NCBI GenBank assembly: GCA_041663645.1
Contig: JBAYMH010000006.1
Span: forward strand, 1-37,496
Source: Minisyncoccus sp023229485
GTDB lineage: Bacteria > Patescibacteriota > Minisyncoccia > Minisyncoccales > Minisyncoccaceae
DNA length: 37,496 nt
Direction of reading: 5' to 3'
Below, piece after piece: positions 1 through 7,321 of the stretch. Position numbers and translations under genes: made by a program. Position 1 is the first letter of the stretch; each line of letters begins with the position of its first letter. The notes below the pieces were generated by a model that ran no database searches, was not told the origin of the DNA, and saw only the letters and a list, made by a program, of their open reading frames with translations.

Positions 1-64
1 ACCACGTCCTTCATCGCGTTTGGTCCCGAGGCATCCACCATTTGCCTATAAAAAAATGTTGACC
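1..64 (-). rRNA. 23S ribosomal RNA, 5' end (partial)
   Basis: Read on the minus strand, the segment contains GGTGGATGCC followed by GCGATGAAGGACGTG, the conserved 5' segment of bacterial 23S rRNA. The mature 5' end is placed at about 64 because GGTCAA lies about 20 bases before GGTGGATGCC, as GGTTAA does in E. coli. The gene continues beyond the left edge. No 16S or tRNA lies directly upstream, which is unusual; protein genes start within about 500 bases. Confidence 0.93.
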
Positions 65-140
65 TATTTTAACTAGCAAATAATAACTCTATTCTCTTTG
101 AAAATCTATTAACTTTTCAAGCTACTATCCTTAAGCACAG

Positions 141-163
141 AAAAAATCCGCATATAAAGGCGG
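141..163 (-). terminator. Hairpin plus T-run in the 23S leader
   Basis: On the minus strand CCGC, an 8-base loop and GCGG are followed by ATTTTTT. It lies between the predicted 23S promoter and the gene. It could stop read-through from upstream, act as an attenuator, or be part of rRNA processing. Confidence 0.5.
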
Positions 164-232
164 TTTGTCAAACTAAAGTTCCATCCCGCTTTTTTATTAA
201 ATTTTTACTTGCTTTTTTGAATTACAATAAAC

Positions 233-261
233 ACTTTAATCTATAAAAAAACATTTGTCAA
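233..261 (-). promoter_or_regulatory. Candidate 23S promoter
   Basis: TTGACA, a 17-base spacer and TAAAGT are arranged as a sigma70-type promoter firing towards 23S, with a start near 226. If used, it gives a leader of about 160 bases. This would let 23S be transcribed without 16S. Confidence 0.5.
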
Positions 262-467
262 GTTTTTTATTTATCTGAAATATTTAGTATTTTGAGAGTA
301 TTTTTTTATGATTTTTAAGGTGCTATTTTTTCGTTAATATATATTAAAAATGATGATTCGTTTATTGTTTTTATCTGATAAAACTTAAAATAAATATCAT
401 GTAATAATTTAATAAAAAATAATTGGAATCGTTATTAAAAATTATAATAAAAAAATATTTGAAAAAC
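262..467. other. AT-rich spacer with no recognised feature
   Basis: Very AT-rich sequence between the 23S promoter and the terminator of the next gene. I see no coding pattern, tRNA or strong hairpin in it. Confidence 0.5.
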
Positions 468-489
468 AAAATCCGCTTTCGCGGATTTT
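468..489 (-). terminator. Intrinsic terminator of the 140-residue gene
   Basis: A 9-bp stem (AAAATCCGC / GCGGATTTT) closes a 4-base loop and is followed on the minus strand by GTTTTTC. It lies just after the stop of the gene at 499-921 and could work in both directions. A degenerate relative occurs at 4812-4833. Confidence 0.75.
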
Positions 490-498
490 ATTAATTTA

Positions 499-921
499 CT
501 ATTTTACAATCTTTACATTATCGAGGCCACTTTCTTCAAATTCATCTAAGAATTGGTCTTCAATTTCCATGGCTTTTTCAAAATCATCGTCATTGTCATT
601 ATCAAAATCTTTTCCATACTTTTCTTTGAAGCCAAGCACTGCAAGTTCCCATGCTAGTCTTTGATACATATCAGTTTCGCCATATTCGTTTGCCATATCA
701 TAAGCTTCTGCCATTAAATCATCAAACCATTCTTCATTTTCGCCATTTTCTAATCCAAAATCTTTAGCGTATCCTAAAAGATATTCTTCAAATTCATAAT
801 TTTTATCTGCCAAGGCCTCTTCTTGATCTTCTTCTGCTATAAATTCTTCCATCATTCCAGAAATTCCCATAGCTTTTAATATCTTTAAATATTGTTCCTT
901 GCTTAGTTCTATTTTTGCCAT
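499..921 (-). CDS. Acidic small protein of unknown function
   Basis: The 140-residue product is strongly acidic, with many Glu and Asp residues including an NDNDDD stretch near residue 110, and is predicted mostly helical. It has no signal peptide or membrane segment, so it should be cytoplasmic. I do not recognise the family. The ATG start has no Shine-Dalgarno motif, as for the housekeeping genes of this window. It is a single gene ending in a clear terminator. Consistent codon use and a full-length open frame support it being real. Confidence 0.8.
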   Translation of the reverse strand: MAKIELSKEQYLKILKAMGISGMMEEFIAEEDQEEALADKNYEFEEYLLGYAKDFGLENGENEEWFDDLMAEAYDMANEYGETDMYQRLAWELAVLGFKEKYGKDFDNDNDDDFEKAMEIEDQFLDEFEESGLDNVKIVK

Positions 922-1020
922 ATCTTTTAAAAATTAGTTTATTAAAACTTTCAACGGATAAAGCATAGCATAAATTACTAAAATGGCAACCTTGTGTGAT
1001 GTTTTAAAATAATCAGTATT

Positions 1021-1048
1021 AAAAAAGGGCACTATTATATTTAGGCCC
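1021..1048 (-). terminator. Intrinsic terminator of the 74-residue gene
   Basis: GGGC and GCCC pair around a 14-base loop and are followed on the minus strand by TTTTTT. It lies just beyond the stop codon of the gene at 1056-1280. Confidence 0.65.
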
Positions 1049-1055
1049 ATAAGAC

Positions 1056-1280
1056 TTACTGCCTTAATCGTCTTTCGCTTTCCAAGGCGAGTTTTTCAAG
1101 TGGACTGGCAAGCTCCGAGGCATAAAAAACTGCTTCCCAGTCATTAGCAGAAAGTGTTTTCAAAAACTCTTCTGATATTTTTCCTTCTTTATGTAGCACC
1201 ACAATAGCTTCTGGAAATTCAATCCCCGCTTTTTCCATCTGGATTTGAACCAAATACTTTTCTTCTTCTAAAGGCATCAT
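1056..1280 (-). CDS. Small hypothetical protein (74 residues)
   Basis: A short soluble, helix-rich, charged protein. I recognise no domain. It begins with two Met codons, and a strong Shine-Dalgarno-like GAGGGG lies two bases before the first one, unlike the long housekeeping genes nearby. A terminator follows the stop codon. It appears to be a single-gene unit belonging to the accessory zone. The function is unknown. Confidence 0.7.
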   Translation of the reverse strand: MMPLEEEKYLVQIQMEKAGIEFPEAIVVLHKEGKISEEFLKTLSANDWEAVFYASELASPLEKLALESERRLRQ

Positions 1281-1351
1281 TACCCCTCACTTTGATATTA
1301 TTTTTGTTGCACAATATTTTTATTAAGTCAATTCTTTAGAGTAAGGCTTAA

Positions 1352-1443
1352 AAAAAAGAAAACGCACATTAAAAATGTGACGTATAGGAGGAGGACATAA
1401 ATGAACCGGAATTTCCTTGACGACCGCGACTAGCTCGCCAAGT
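1352..1443 (-). ncRNA. Candidate small RNA with a CCUCCUCCU motif
   Basis: A good promoter (1450-1478) and an intrinsic terminator bracket only about 90 bases on the minus strand. The terminator is CACAT, a 5-base loop and ATGTG, followed by CGTTTTC and a T-run. No convincing protein is encoded. The RNA would contain a GCGA/UCGC hairpin near its 5' end and then the presumably single-stranded CCUCCUCCU, which is complementary to Shine-Dalgarno sequences. Alternative: a plus-strand micro-ORF (MNRNFLDDRD, ATG at 1401) uses the complement AGGAGGAGG as ribosome site, but I find no plus-strand promoter for it. Confidence 0.5.
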
Positions 1444-1449
1444 AAGTTA

Positions 1450-1478
1450 ATCATATTAAATTAGATTTTAGTTGTCAA
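1450..1478 (-). promoter_or_regulatory. Promoter of the candidate small RNA
   Basis: TTGACA, a 17-base spacer and TATGAT form a near-consensus sigma70-type promoter on the minus strand, with the start expected near 1443. Confidence 0.7.
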
Positions 1479-1511
1479 TCTAGGAATACACTTTTCTGAT
1501 TGGCACTACCC

Positions 1512-1540
1512 TTGACGCAACTACTTTTTGGTAATATAAA
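1512..1540 (+). promoter_or_regulatory. Promoter of the 151-residue gene
   Basis: TTGACG, a 17-base spacer and TATAAA. The predicted transcription start near 1547 rules out the upstream TTG at 1541 as translation start and supports ATG 1571. Confidence 0.65.
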
Positions 1541-1570
1541 TTGTTCAATGGCTTCTGCCAGGCGGTAATT

Positions 1571-2026
1571 ATGACTAATGAGTATATTATCTCAAAGCTC
1601 CTTAAAGTAAAGCAGGAATCTCCAACAAGCTCTCCAACAAGCAGTGTTGAAAATATTATCATTGAGCTTATACGCAGTGATGATACTTCCGCTGCGGTGG
1701 CTCTTGCTAAAAAGATTCGACCAAGCTCAACCTTTGCGGTGATATTCGCTGAAGAGCTTCTCGCCAGAGAAGATTATTCCTATTTTCTTGAAATTCAAGG
1801 AATTTCTGGAAAACCTATCACTATTGAACAAGCCGATACCGTGCTTATGAGCTATGTCGGAGATGGTAAGAATTCCAAATTCCTTCGAAGTGTCCCCAAC
1901 GAAATCCTAGAGGGGTCTTCAAGGGCAGTAATGATGCTCTTTTTTGAATTTGCACTCCAAGATAAAGGGGTTGGGAGTTTTGATTACGCCAAAATCTTTT
2001 GGGGTTATCTAAAGAAAAAAATATAA
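1571..2026 (+). CDS. Hypothetical protein (151 residues)
   Basis: The ATG at 1571 is chosen because the promoter lies over the upstream in-frame TTG; a weak AGGCGG stands before it. The product is soluble and mostly helical, with a Ser/Thr/Pro-rich linker near residues 16-27. Segments such as IIIELIRSDDTSAAVALAKK suggest a helical-hairpin fold, but I cannot assign a family. The unit is self-contained: promoter, one gene, terminator overlapping the stop. It is divergent from the candidate small RNA. Confidence 0.75.
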   Translation: MTNEYIISKLLKVKQESPTSSPTSSVENIIIELIRSDDTSAAVALAKKIRPSSTFAVIFAEELLAREDYSYFLEIQGISGKPITIEQADTVLMSYVGDGKNSKFLRSVPNEILEGSSRAVMMLFFEFALQDKGVGSFDYAKIFWGYLKKKI

Positions 2027-2046
2027 AGGATGTCCTTTATTTTTTT
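2023..2046 (+). terminator. Intrinsic terminator overlapping the stop codon
   Basis: ATAAAGG, a 4-base loop and CCTTTAT are followed by six Ts. The 5' arm contains the TAA stop of the gene at 1571-2026. Confidence 0.85.
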
Positions 2047-2081
2047 ATACTTAATTTTTCGATTGATGAATCTGAAATATT

Positions 2082-2645
2082 TTATATTTTATATCTTTTT
2101 AATTCTCTTCTTATTCGTCTATAATCAGGAATAGACGTGCCGACAAGATTCCAAAAATTAATTGAATGATTCATTTCCTTGATATGGCAAATTTCGTGCA
2201 CAATAATATAATCTGAAAATTCTTTAGGTAAGAAAAATATCTTATAATTGAAATTAAGGTTTCCTTTTCCTGAACAGCTACCCCACCTCGTTTTTTGATT
2301 CCTAATTGAAATAGCACCTATTTTAAAGCAGTAGAAGCGATTTAATTCGTCAACTCTTTCTTTTATAAACTTGCGGATATTCTCTTTATTTTTAAGATAG
2401 TCTTTTGTCGTTAATTTTGAAGTCGGACTTATGTCTTGTTCTTGAAATTTTTCTAATCTTTCAATAATCCATTCGGTTTTACTTAAAATAAAATCTTCAG
2501 CCATTTTTTCGGGTAACCACTTTGGCATAGTAACCCTTACTTCTCCGTTTGAATCAACAGACAAACGTAAGCGTTTGGATAAGCGGTTTTTTGAAATTGT
2601 AACTAATATTTCTCCTCCATCATAAATTATTTTCTTTTTTTCCAT
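2082..2645 (-). CDS. YgjP-type zinc metalloprotease (DUF45)
   Basis: The protein has the HExxH zinc motif HEICH at residues 150-154 with another His at 160, and the preceding WGSCS motif near 121-125 typical of the YgjP/SprT-like metallopeptidase family (DUF45, M48-like). At 187 residues it is slightly shorter than E. coli-type members. There is no signal peptide, so it should act in the cytoplasm; the family's substrates are largely unknown, and members are often linked to restriction-modification genes, which are absent here. The ATG has no Shine-Dalgarno motif. Family assignment is firm; physiological role is not. Confidence 0.9.
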   Translation of the reverse strand: MEKKKIIYDGGEILVTISKNRLSKRLRLSVDSNGEVRVTMPKWLPEKMAEDFILSKTEWIIERLEKFQEQDISPTSKLTTKDYLKNKENIRKFIKERVDELNRFYCFKIGAISIRNQKTRWGSCSGKGNLNFNYKIFFLPKEFSDYIIVHEICHIKEMNHSINFWNLVGTSIPDYRRIRRELKRYKI

Positions 2646-2783
2646 ATTAGTAATTAGGAATTAATAACTCGTACCCTATCCGCCTATGCCCCTTGGGTTC
2701 GGCTAATAAAAGCTTGCTTCGCAAACTGAAGGTTTAGTAGATCCCAGTTCTCACCCTCAAGAGGGGAAATGTTAAGAGGAAAA
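2646..2783. other. Spacer with small hairpins
   Basis: Contains TAGTAATTAGGAATTAATAA next to the 2645 start codon, similar to a degenerate run at 11213-11242. A hairpin centred on GCTTGCTTCGCAAACT (2712-2727) resembles one at 26321-26335, and a CCCTC/GAGGG hairpin lies at 2754-2765. It may be worn repeat material. Confidence 0.4.
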
Positions 2784-4157
2784 TTAGTTATCTTGAATGT
2801 ATTCTTTATTCTCCTTGAGAGATATTTCCGCCCTTATAAGTTCTGTTCCTAAGTAAAGAGCATGAGCAACGTCTGAGATAAATGGAATAATTTTATCCCT
2901 TATTTCAAATGCGGTCTTCCCTTTAATTTCCTGTAAAAAAACTCCGTCTAAATCTAAGTGCCTAACTACAATTTCCCCATCAATAATCTGAACTGTAAAA
3001 TTACCCCTAAAGTCGACATTGCATTCAAGTTTTGGTTTGTGTGTTGCAAGTAACTGTTGAGCTTCCCTTAAGTCCCTTTCGTATATATGAGCGGAACAAG
3101 AAATAATGGCGAGCTTTCCTATTCCTAAACTTAACGCCTCGGCAATTTCTTTCTGAATTTTTAACAATCCATATGCATTTTGGGGCCAAGCTCGATACAT
3201 ATCATTTGATCTAAAATATGCAGTCAGGTAAACACACCCATTCTGAACTAAGGCCTGAACTAAGTCTAGGCATGGACATTTTTCATTATTGAAATCCTTT
3301 TCTACGTCCCAAGTAAAGGCAATTGCTCGGCGTGAATAATTTTCTCTTTTGAGTTCGTTAATAATGCCTTGTATTTGGTCTATTCCTTCGTGATTTCGCA
3401 ATCTGCTGCCATACGTATATTCTACCCCATCAAAAATCTTATCTGTCATTAATTGTGGATAATACTTAATTAGGTCTTGTTCATTAAAATATAAATATTC
3501 TGGCAAAACAGGATTATCTGGGTCGTCGTTGTTGATTACTGTTATGGTATCAAGTAATTCTTTTTGACACTCTCCATAAGAGCTCATCTTATCTTTGCCA
3601 AATTTTATAATCCTATCCAGTACCTTGAGCCAGACATCATGTACTTTCGCACCTTCAACACGAAAAGCAATGTCTTCGGATAAAAACATATTAGTAATCT
3701 CTATGCTGTGAGATGGAAAATCTATTATTTCTTTTGTCCAGTCAGAAAAATCTTGTTTTAAATTTGATATAAAGCTATCAACTTCATTTAAATTAACGAT
3801 GGAGTAATTTTTTGAAAAATAATTGTAAAATTCTTTTATTCTTTCGGCTGGTATTTCAGGATGAATAAACTTTGACTCTCCATTTTCTAAAAATTGCCTT
3901 AACTCCTTAATGCTTCCAGACAAGTCACTACCAGTAATAACTAAATATTTTATTTTTGGATTTAAAAAAATATTTCGTATAATATAATTTATTCCTTCTT
4001 TAGAATAAAGCTGCCCCATTATTGCAACTCTTAATCTTGTTTCTTCGGAAAGATTATTCCAAATCACTTCTTTTTTTGTCCAACCGCAAACAACAGCTAC
4101 TTCTCCCGCATTAACAATGAGTTGATTCTGATAATATTTTGGCCAAGTTTCTTTCAT
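2784..4157 (-). CDS. Thymidylate synthase-like protein with N-terminal extra domain
   Basis: The C-terminal half (about 160-440) carries thymidylate synthase hallmarks: paired arginines in SRRA (275-278), a catalytic-type Cys296 in CPCLDL, the nucleotide-binding RSNDMYRAWPQNAYGL (316-331), and SxHxY at 355-359. The family methylates dUMP to dTMP with methylene-tetrahydrofolate; related enzymes hydroxymethylate dCMP. The N-terminal ~150 residues, with VAVVCGW and YLVITGSDLSGS, resemble a DUF4346/MtrA-like domain, making 457 residues against about 264 for E. coli ThyA. The exact reaction (dTMP synthase or hydroxymethylase) cannot be fixed. It is a single gene without Shine-Dalgarno at the start. 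Confidence 0.85.
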   Translation of the reverse strand: MKETWPKYYQNQLIVNAGEVAVVCGWTKKEVIWNNLSEETRLRVAIMGQLYSKEGINYIIRNIFLNPKIKYLVITGSDLSGSIKELRQFLENGESKFIHPEIPAERIKEFYNYFSKNYSIVNLNEVDSFISNLKQDFSDWTKEIIDFPSHSIEITNMFLSEDIAFRVEGAKVHDVWLKVLDRIIKFGKDKMSSYGECQKELLDTITVINNDDPDNPVLPEYLYFNEQDLIKYYPQLMTDKIFDGVEYTYGSRLRNHEGIDQIQGIINELKRENYSRRAIAFTWDVEKDFNNEKCPCLDLVQALVQNGCVYLTAYFRSNDMYRAWPQNAYGLLKIQKEIAEALSLGIGKLAIISCSAHIYERDLREAQQLLATHKPKLECNVDFRGNFTVQIIDGEIVVRHLDLDGVFLQEIKGKTAFEIRDKIIPFISDVAHALYLGTELIRAEISLKENKEYIQDN

Positions 4158-4204
4158 TTTTAATTTTTATCCCTTATTTTTGAAAATTGTAATTTGTATT
4201 TTTA

Positions 4205-4777
4205 TTACTCGTCTTTTTTTATTTTCTCACAATTATCTCGAATATAATTATTGTAGGTTTTTACTTTCTTATTAAATATCTCTATTTCTTTTTGGTAAGC
4301 AATAGATTTATTATTTAAAATCTCGATGTCCTTTGCGTATTGCTCTATTCGTATTTGTAAATTCTCTCCATCGGTTTTTGTACTTGAAGCTCCTGGGTTT
4401 TTCTGAAGTCTAGTTTTTTCTGTTTCGATATAGGTTTTTTCTTTATCAAGTCTTATTATCTCACTGTCAATTTCAAGTGATGTTGCATCACTAGGAGGTA
4501 TAGGCTTTAGTTTTTCCGCAGTATTACTAACTTCATCATTACAAATATAGTTTCCGGTACCCGGAATAGTAGTACCTGCTTGTTTGTTTTTAAAACTAAA
4601 AACTCCGTCATCAAGAAAAAACATGCAAAAAATACCCAGCACAATGATTATTGCAAAAAAATCTTTTAAAAAAGAATTATTTTTTGGTTCTTTATACGAA
4701 CTGGAAAATTTGATCTTAGCTCCTTCTAAAGAGTCAAGGTATTCTTTGATACTTTTAGTTTCGGAAGTATTGCTCAT
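4205..4777 (-). CDS. Single-pass membrane protein with coiled coil
   Basis: ATG at 4777 is preferred over an upstream in-frame start because the residues before it are not protein-like. The product of 190 residues has a short cytoplasmic N-terminus, one membrane helix at about 39-55 (FFAIIIVLGIFCMFF), a linker with Pro and Ser, and a C-terminal region of about 95 residues rich in Lys, Glu and Ile with heptad spacing, suggesting a coiled coil outside the membrane. Two Cys residues flank this outer region. No family recognised. No Shine-Dalgarno motif is present. Confidence 0.7.
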   Translation of the reverse strand: MSNTSETKSIKEYLDSLEGAKIKFSSSYKEPKNNSFLKDFFAIIIVLGIFCMFFLDDGVFSFKNKQAGTTIPGTGNYICNDEVSNTAEKLKPIPPSDATSLEIDSEIIRLDKEKTYIETEKTRLQKNPGASSTKTDGENLQIRIEQYAKDIEILNNKSIAYQKEIEIFNKKVKTYNNYIRDNCEKIKKDE

Positions 4778-4811
4778 TGAAATAATTATATCAAGAAAAA
4801 TATAAAACACA

Positions 4812-4833
4812 AAGTCCGCTTTCGCAGATTTTT
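4812..4833. terminator. Possible degenerate terminator hairpin
   Basis: GTCCGC, TTTC and GCAGA followed by TTTTTT resemble the hairpin at 468-489 with one mismatch. It could end transcription from the gene at 4927-5613. Confidence 0.35.
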
Positions 4834-4926
4834 TAAAAATAATATTTTATGGCGATGATAAGTATTACCAGCTTAAATGCTTTTTATTTATCATAATTAT
4901 TATGTTATAAAAAATAAAAATGTAAC

Positions 4927-5613
4927 CTATTCCCAACTTTTAAGCCCACTTTCATTCAAATTAATTTTGGGTCCCAAAAATTGCGGTTTTTCGTCTAATA
5001 AAATATCAAGATATGCCTTAACGTCTGCAAAAATTTCACGGATAAACATTTTCTCTGCCCCAGAATAACTATGGAGATCGGCACTAAGTCCGTAAGCATT
5101 GTGCCCCAATTTTTTTGCAATAAACATTGCACGTGGCAAGTGGAAGTTTTGTGTTACTACTATTATTGACTTGACATCAAAAATGTATTTTGCTCGATAC
5201 AGGCTATCGTAAGTATCAAAGCCTGCATGATCCAAAAAAATATCATCGGGTGGAATTCCTTTTTCTAATAGATATTTTTTGGCAGCCTCAACTTCATCAT
5301 AATATTTTTTTCCATGATCTCCACTGATAATTATTTTTAAAACCTTTTTATTTTCATAAAGCTTAATCGCAGTATCAACCCTATCTCTGAAAATATCACT
5401 CATTTCTTTATTCGGTTTTACGCTAGCACCTAAAATAAGTACCACCTGAGCGTTAGGAATTTGATTGATATCCTGATAAATCAATCCGCCACTTTCTTTG
5501 TTTACTATGTAATTTGACCAAATTATAATAAATAAAATAAAAAGAAAAAGAGAAAAAATAAGTTTTCCTGCTTTTTTGATTATATTTTTTATATTCTCAA
5601 TTATACTTCTCAT
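4927..5613 (-). CDS. SanA/YdcF-like DUF218 membrane protein
   Basis: An N-terminal membrane helix (about residues 16-34) is followed by a DUF218 fold: VVLILGASV near 57-65, the IIISGDHG strand-turn near 94-101, DTYDSLYRAKYI and IIVVTQNFHLPRAMFIAKK, all typical of the SanA/ElyC/YdcF family. Members are linked to envelope integrity and vancomycin exclusion in enterobacteria, but their chemistry is not well known. The domain should lie outside the membrane. At 228 residues it matches SanA-type lengths. The start lacks a Shine-Dalgarno motif. Confidence 0.88.
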   Translation of the reverse strand: MRSIIENIKNIIKKAGKLIFSLFLFILFIIIWSNYIVNKESGGLIYQDINQIPNAQVVLILGASVKPNKEMSDIFRDRVDTAIKLYENKKVLKIIISGDHGKKYYDEVEAAKKYLLEKGIPPDDIFLDHAGFDTYDSLYRAKYIFDVKSIIVVTQNFHLPRAMFIAKKLGHNAYGLSADLHSYSGAEKMFIREIFADVKAYLDILLDEKPQFLGPKINLNESGLKSWE

Positions 5614-5670
5614 ATAATGAATATATCATATTTGCTTTTTCACAACCAGCTGGAGTTTTAATTGAAGAAC

Positions 5671-5698
5671 TTGACAAGAATACTTGATAGTATATAAT
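5671..5698 (+). promoter_or_regulatory. Promoter of the helical-repeat gene
   Basis: TTGACA, a 16-base spacer and a perfect TATAAT. Transcription would start near 5705, which excludes an upstream start at 5684 and leaves ATG 5720 with a 5' leader of about 15 bases and no Shine-Dalgarno motif. Confidence 0.8.
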
Positions 5699-5719
5699 CC
5701 AAATCGACAGTGGTTCATT

Positions 5720-6394
5720 ATGAAAACAAAGGAAAGTAATTTAATTTCGGTTTTGATTACCTATAAACCGAAAAAACTCCAAGAGATTACTGAATTCCTT
5801 GGAGGAATAGAAATTTCTTTTGACGGTTATCTAAGATTGTTTATTGGTGCTATTTTTCCCGAAGTCCGATCTTTTGCGTTTGAAAATTTGCTTAGGTGCG
5901 AATTTTCTTCTCTAACAAAGGTTTTAGATAGAAAATTGGAACCTGACGAGGAAATACTTATTCTCAAGCGAATGCGGGACCTTGCTTCTAATTTTGAAGA
6001 GTATTACTTTGTTTATTCCAAATGCAAAAATCTGGATTATCGCAATAAAATCATTGAGGCAATGACTGGATTGGCAGCTACTTTTGAGGAGTGGGAACGA
6101 GTCTATGACTTACTCCAAGTGACTCAAAAAAAAGAGCAAGTATTTCAAAAATTAGTTGAATTGGCATCAACCCCAATACAATTATTCCAAATACTGAAGA
6201 GGATTGAGAGCAATGATGAAGAATCTAAAAACATCATTCTCCAAAAAATGAGAGACTGTGAGTCATCGATTGATTGGGTGCAAATTTATAACCAATCAAC
6301 TGGGGAATGTGAGGAAATCGCATTTCAAAAAACAAAAAAATTTTTAAGCGAAATGATTGAAGGTTTTGCAAAAACCAGCCATATACAAGTTTAA
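5720..6394 (+). CDS. Alpha-helical repeat protein (about 30-residue repeats)
   Basis: Downstream of an opening region, the 224-residue product shows about four degenerate repeats of 29-31 residues built like KMRDLASNFEEYYFVY, then EAMTGLAATFEEWERVY, KLVELASTPIQLFQIL and KMRDCESSIDWVQIY. Spacing and conserved Leu-Ala / Trp-Val positions suggest stacked helix pairs comparable to HEAT or TPR solenoids, usually protein-binding surfaces. I do not recognise a named family. There is no signal peptide. The gene is a self-contained unit with a near-perfect promoter and a terminator overlapping its stop. A structural or binding role is inference. Confidence 0.8.
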   Translation: MKTKESNLISVLITYKPKKLQEITEFLGGIEISFDGYLRLFIGAIFPEVRSFAFENLLRCEFSSLTKVLDRKLEPDEEILILKRMRDLASNFEEYYFVYSKCKNLDYRNKIIEAMTGLAATFEEWERVYDLLQVTQKKEQVFQKLVELASTPIQLFQILKRIESNDEESKNIILQKMRDCESSIDWVQIYNQSTGECEEIAFQKTKKFLSEMIEGFAKTSHIQV

Positions 6395-6410
6395 TCTTGT
6401 ACTTTTTTTA
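6384..6410 (+). terminator. Intrinsic terminator overlapping the stop codon
   Basis: TACAAG, a 6-base loop and CTTGTA are followed by C and seven Ts. The TAA stop at 6392-6394 lies in the loop. Confidence 0.75.
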
Positions 6411-6477
6411 TAAAAGAATAAACATTTTAATTGCCTGAAGTGTTATCAATAAAAAATTTTGAGGTCTGACTAATTCT

Positions 6478-6490
6478 GAGGTCCGACCTC
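6478..6490. repeat. 13-base palindrome GAGGTCCGACCTC, copy 1
   Basis: A perfect inverted repeat around a central C, preceded at 6461 by the related half GAGGTCTGAC. Identical or near-identical copies lie at 19531-19543 and 31620-31632, all between genes. Confidence 0.6.
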
Positions 6491-6516
6491 GCTTCCTTTG
6501 TGAGATAGACAGCCAC

Positions 6517-6545
6517 TTGACATTAGCGATGTTTTATATTATAAA
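6517..6545 (+). promoter_or_regulatory. Promoter of the first small membrane-protein unit
   Basis: TTGACA, a 17-base spacer and TATAAA, placed about 30 bases before the gene at 6577. Two related accessory units follow with similar promoters. Confidence 0.8.
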
Positions 6546-6576
6546 GTGGGAGGACCTTTAAAAAGGAGTACCGAAA

Positions 6577-6870
6577 ATGGAAACGATTTTGGGATATTTA
6601 GTATTGGCGATAGTAGTACTATCTCCAGTGGCATTACTTGTTGAACGAGTGATTCTCTTTCGGTTGTTAATGATAACCGAGATGTTAATCATTGATATTA
6701 TCTTGTCTTTCGACGAGATAAAGAATGAGATCATAAAAATTTCGAATATTGATAAAATATTATTTTCTTTATCTTCGTATAAGCAAATAAAATCAGATAC
6801 CATAAAACCACCGCCAAAAATCCAATATATAATAATATTTTCGAATAGTATAATATATCGAATACGTTAA
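6577..6870 (+). CDS. Small membrane protein (97 residues)
   Basis: A strong AGGAG stands ten bases before the ATG. The N-terminal 45 residues are very hydrophobic and could form two membrane helices (about 4-24 and 28-46); the rest is Lys/Ile-rich and would be a short soluble tail. No family recognised. It appears to share a transcript with the next gene, 34 bases downstream, because no terminator separates them. The high Ile/Leu content could also reflect biased composition, so the protein reading is supported mainly by promoter, ribosome site and position. Confidence 0.6.
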   Translation: METILGYLVLAIVVLSPVALLVERVILFRLLMITEMLIIDIILSFDEIKNEIIKISNIDKILFSLSSYKQIKSDTIKPPPKIQYIIIFSNSIIYRIR

Positions 6871-6904
6871 ATTTCTTTTCAACTCCAAAAAGGAAGTGTT
6901 TAAA

Positions 6905-7219
6905 ATGAAGGCAACACAGACGCTATTTATTCCCATAATTGCAATAATCTTTATTGCAATCATGGCACACGTTGTACTGTTTATGACCAACTCAATGGCA
7001 ATCACAATCATAATGGGATGGCTAATGAGTATTCCGATGCTCGCATCGGTACGAATGCTAAAGTATATAAACTTTGATTATAGCGGTTGCGATAAATATC
7101 CAAGACCGTTCGCAACGTCCGCAAGAGTCGCATACAATACTTACCAGATAGCAAGCACATTTCATCCGAACCATGGATTTCCCCATTATATAGAGAAGGG
7201 GCGATTCTCAACATCATAA
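6905..7219 (+). CDS. Small membrane protein (104 residues)
   Basis: ATG 6905 is chosen because AGGAAG lies eight bases before it; a GTG nine bases upstream would overlap that site. Two membrane helices are predicted (about 7-29 and 31-49), followed by a soluble tail of about 55 residues rich in Tyr, His, Pro and Phe. Codon use in the second half is visibly more GC-rich than in neighbouring genes. I recognise no family. It is the second gene of a two-gene unit that ends in a terminator immediately after the stop. Confidence 0.6.
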   Translation: MKATQTLFIPIIAIIFIAIMAHVVLFMTNSMAITIIMGWLMSIPMLASVRMLKYINFDYSGCDKYPRPFATSARVAYNTYQIASTFHPNHGFPHYIEKGRFSTS

Positions 7220-7222
7220 TAT

Positions 7223-7252
7223 CTGCGTAACATAAAACGCAGTATTTTTTTT
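7223..7252 (+). terminator. Intrinsic terminator of the first small unit
   Basis: CTGCGT and ACGCAG pair around an 8-base loop, followed by TATTTTTTTT. Confidence 0.85.
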
Positions 7253-7259
7253 ATAAATT

Positions 7260-7288
7260 TTGACAAATTTGGTAAATTAGCTTAGATT
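7260..7288 (+). promoter_or_regulatory. Promoter of the second small unit
   Basis: TTGACA, a 17-base spacer and TAGATT, directly after the previous terminator and about 30 bases before ATG 7322. Confidence 0.7.
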
Positions 7289-7321
7289 CTAAGAGGTACC
7301 TTTGTGCTTTCTGGAGGAGAG

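Noticed and set aside
1387..1433. Plus-strand micro-ORF MNRNFLDDRD behind AGGAGGAGG
   Set aside because: Perfect ribosome site, but only 10 codons and no plus-strand promoter; the minus-strand unit has both promoter and terminator, so the purine run is better read as the complement of the small RNA.
5684..5719. Earlier start for the helical-repeat gene
   Set aside because: It lies inside the promoter spacer, upstream of the expected transcription start.
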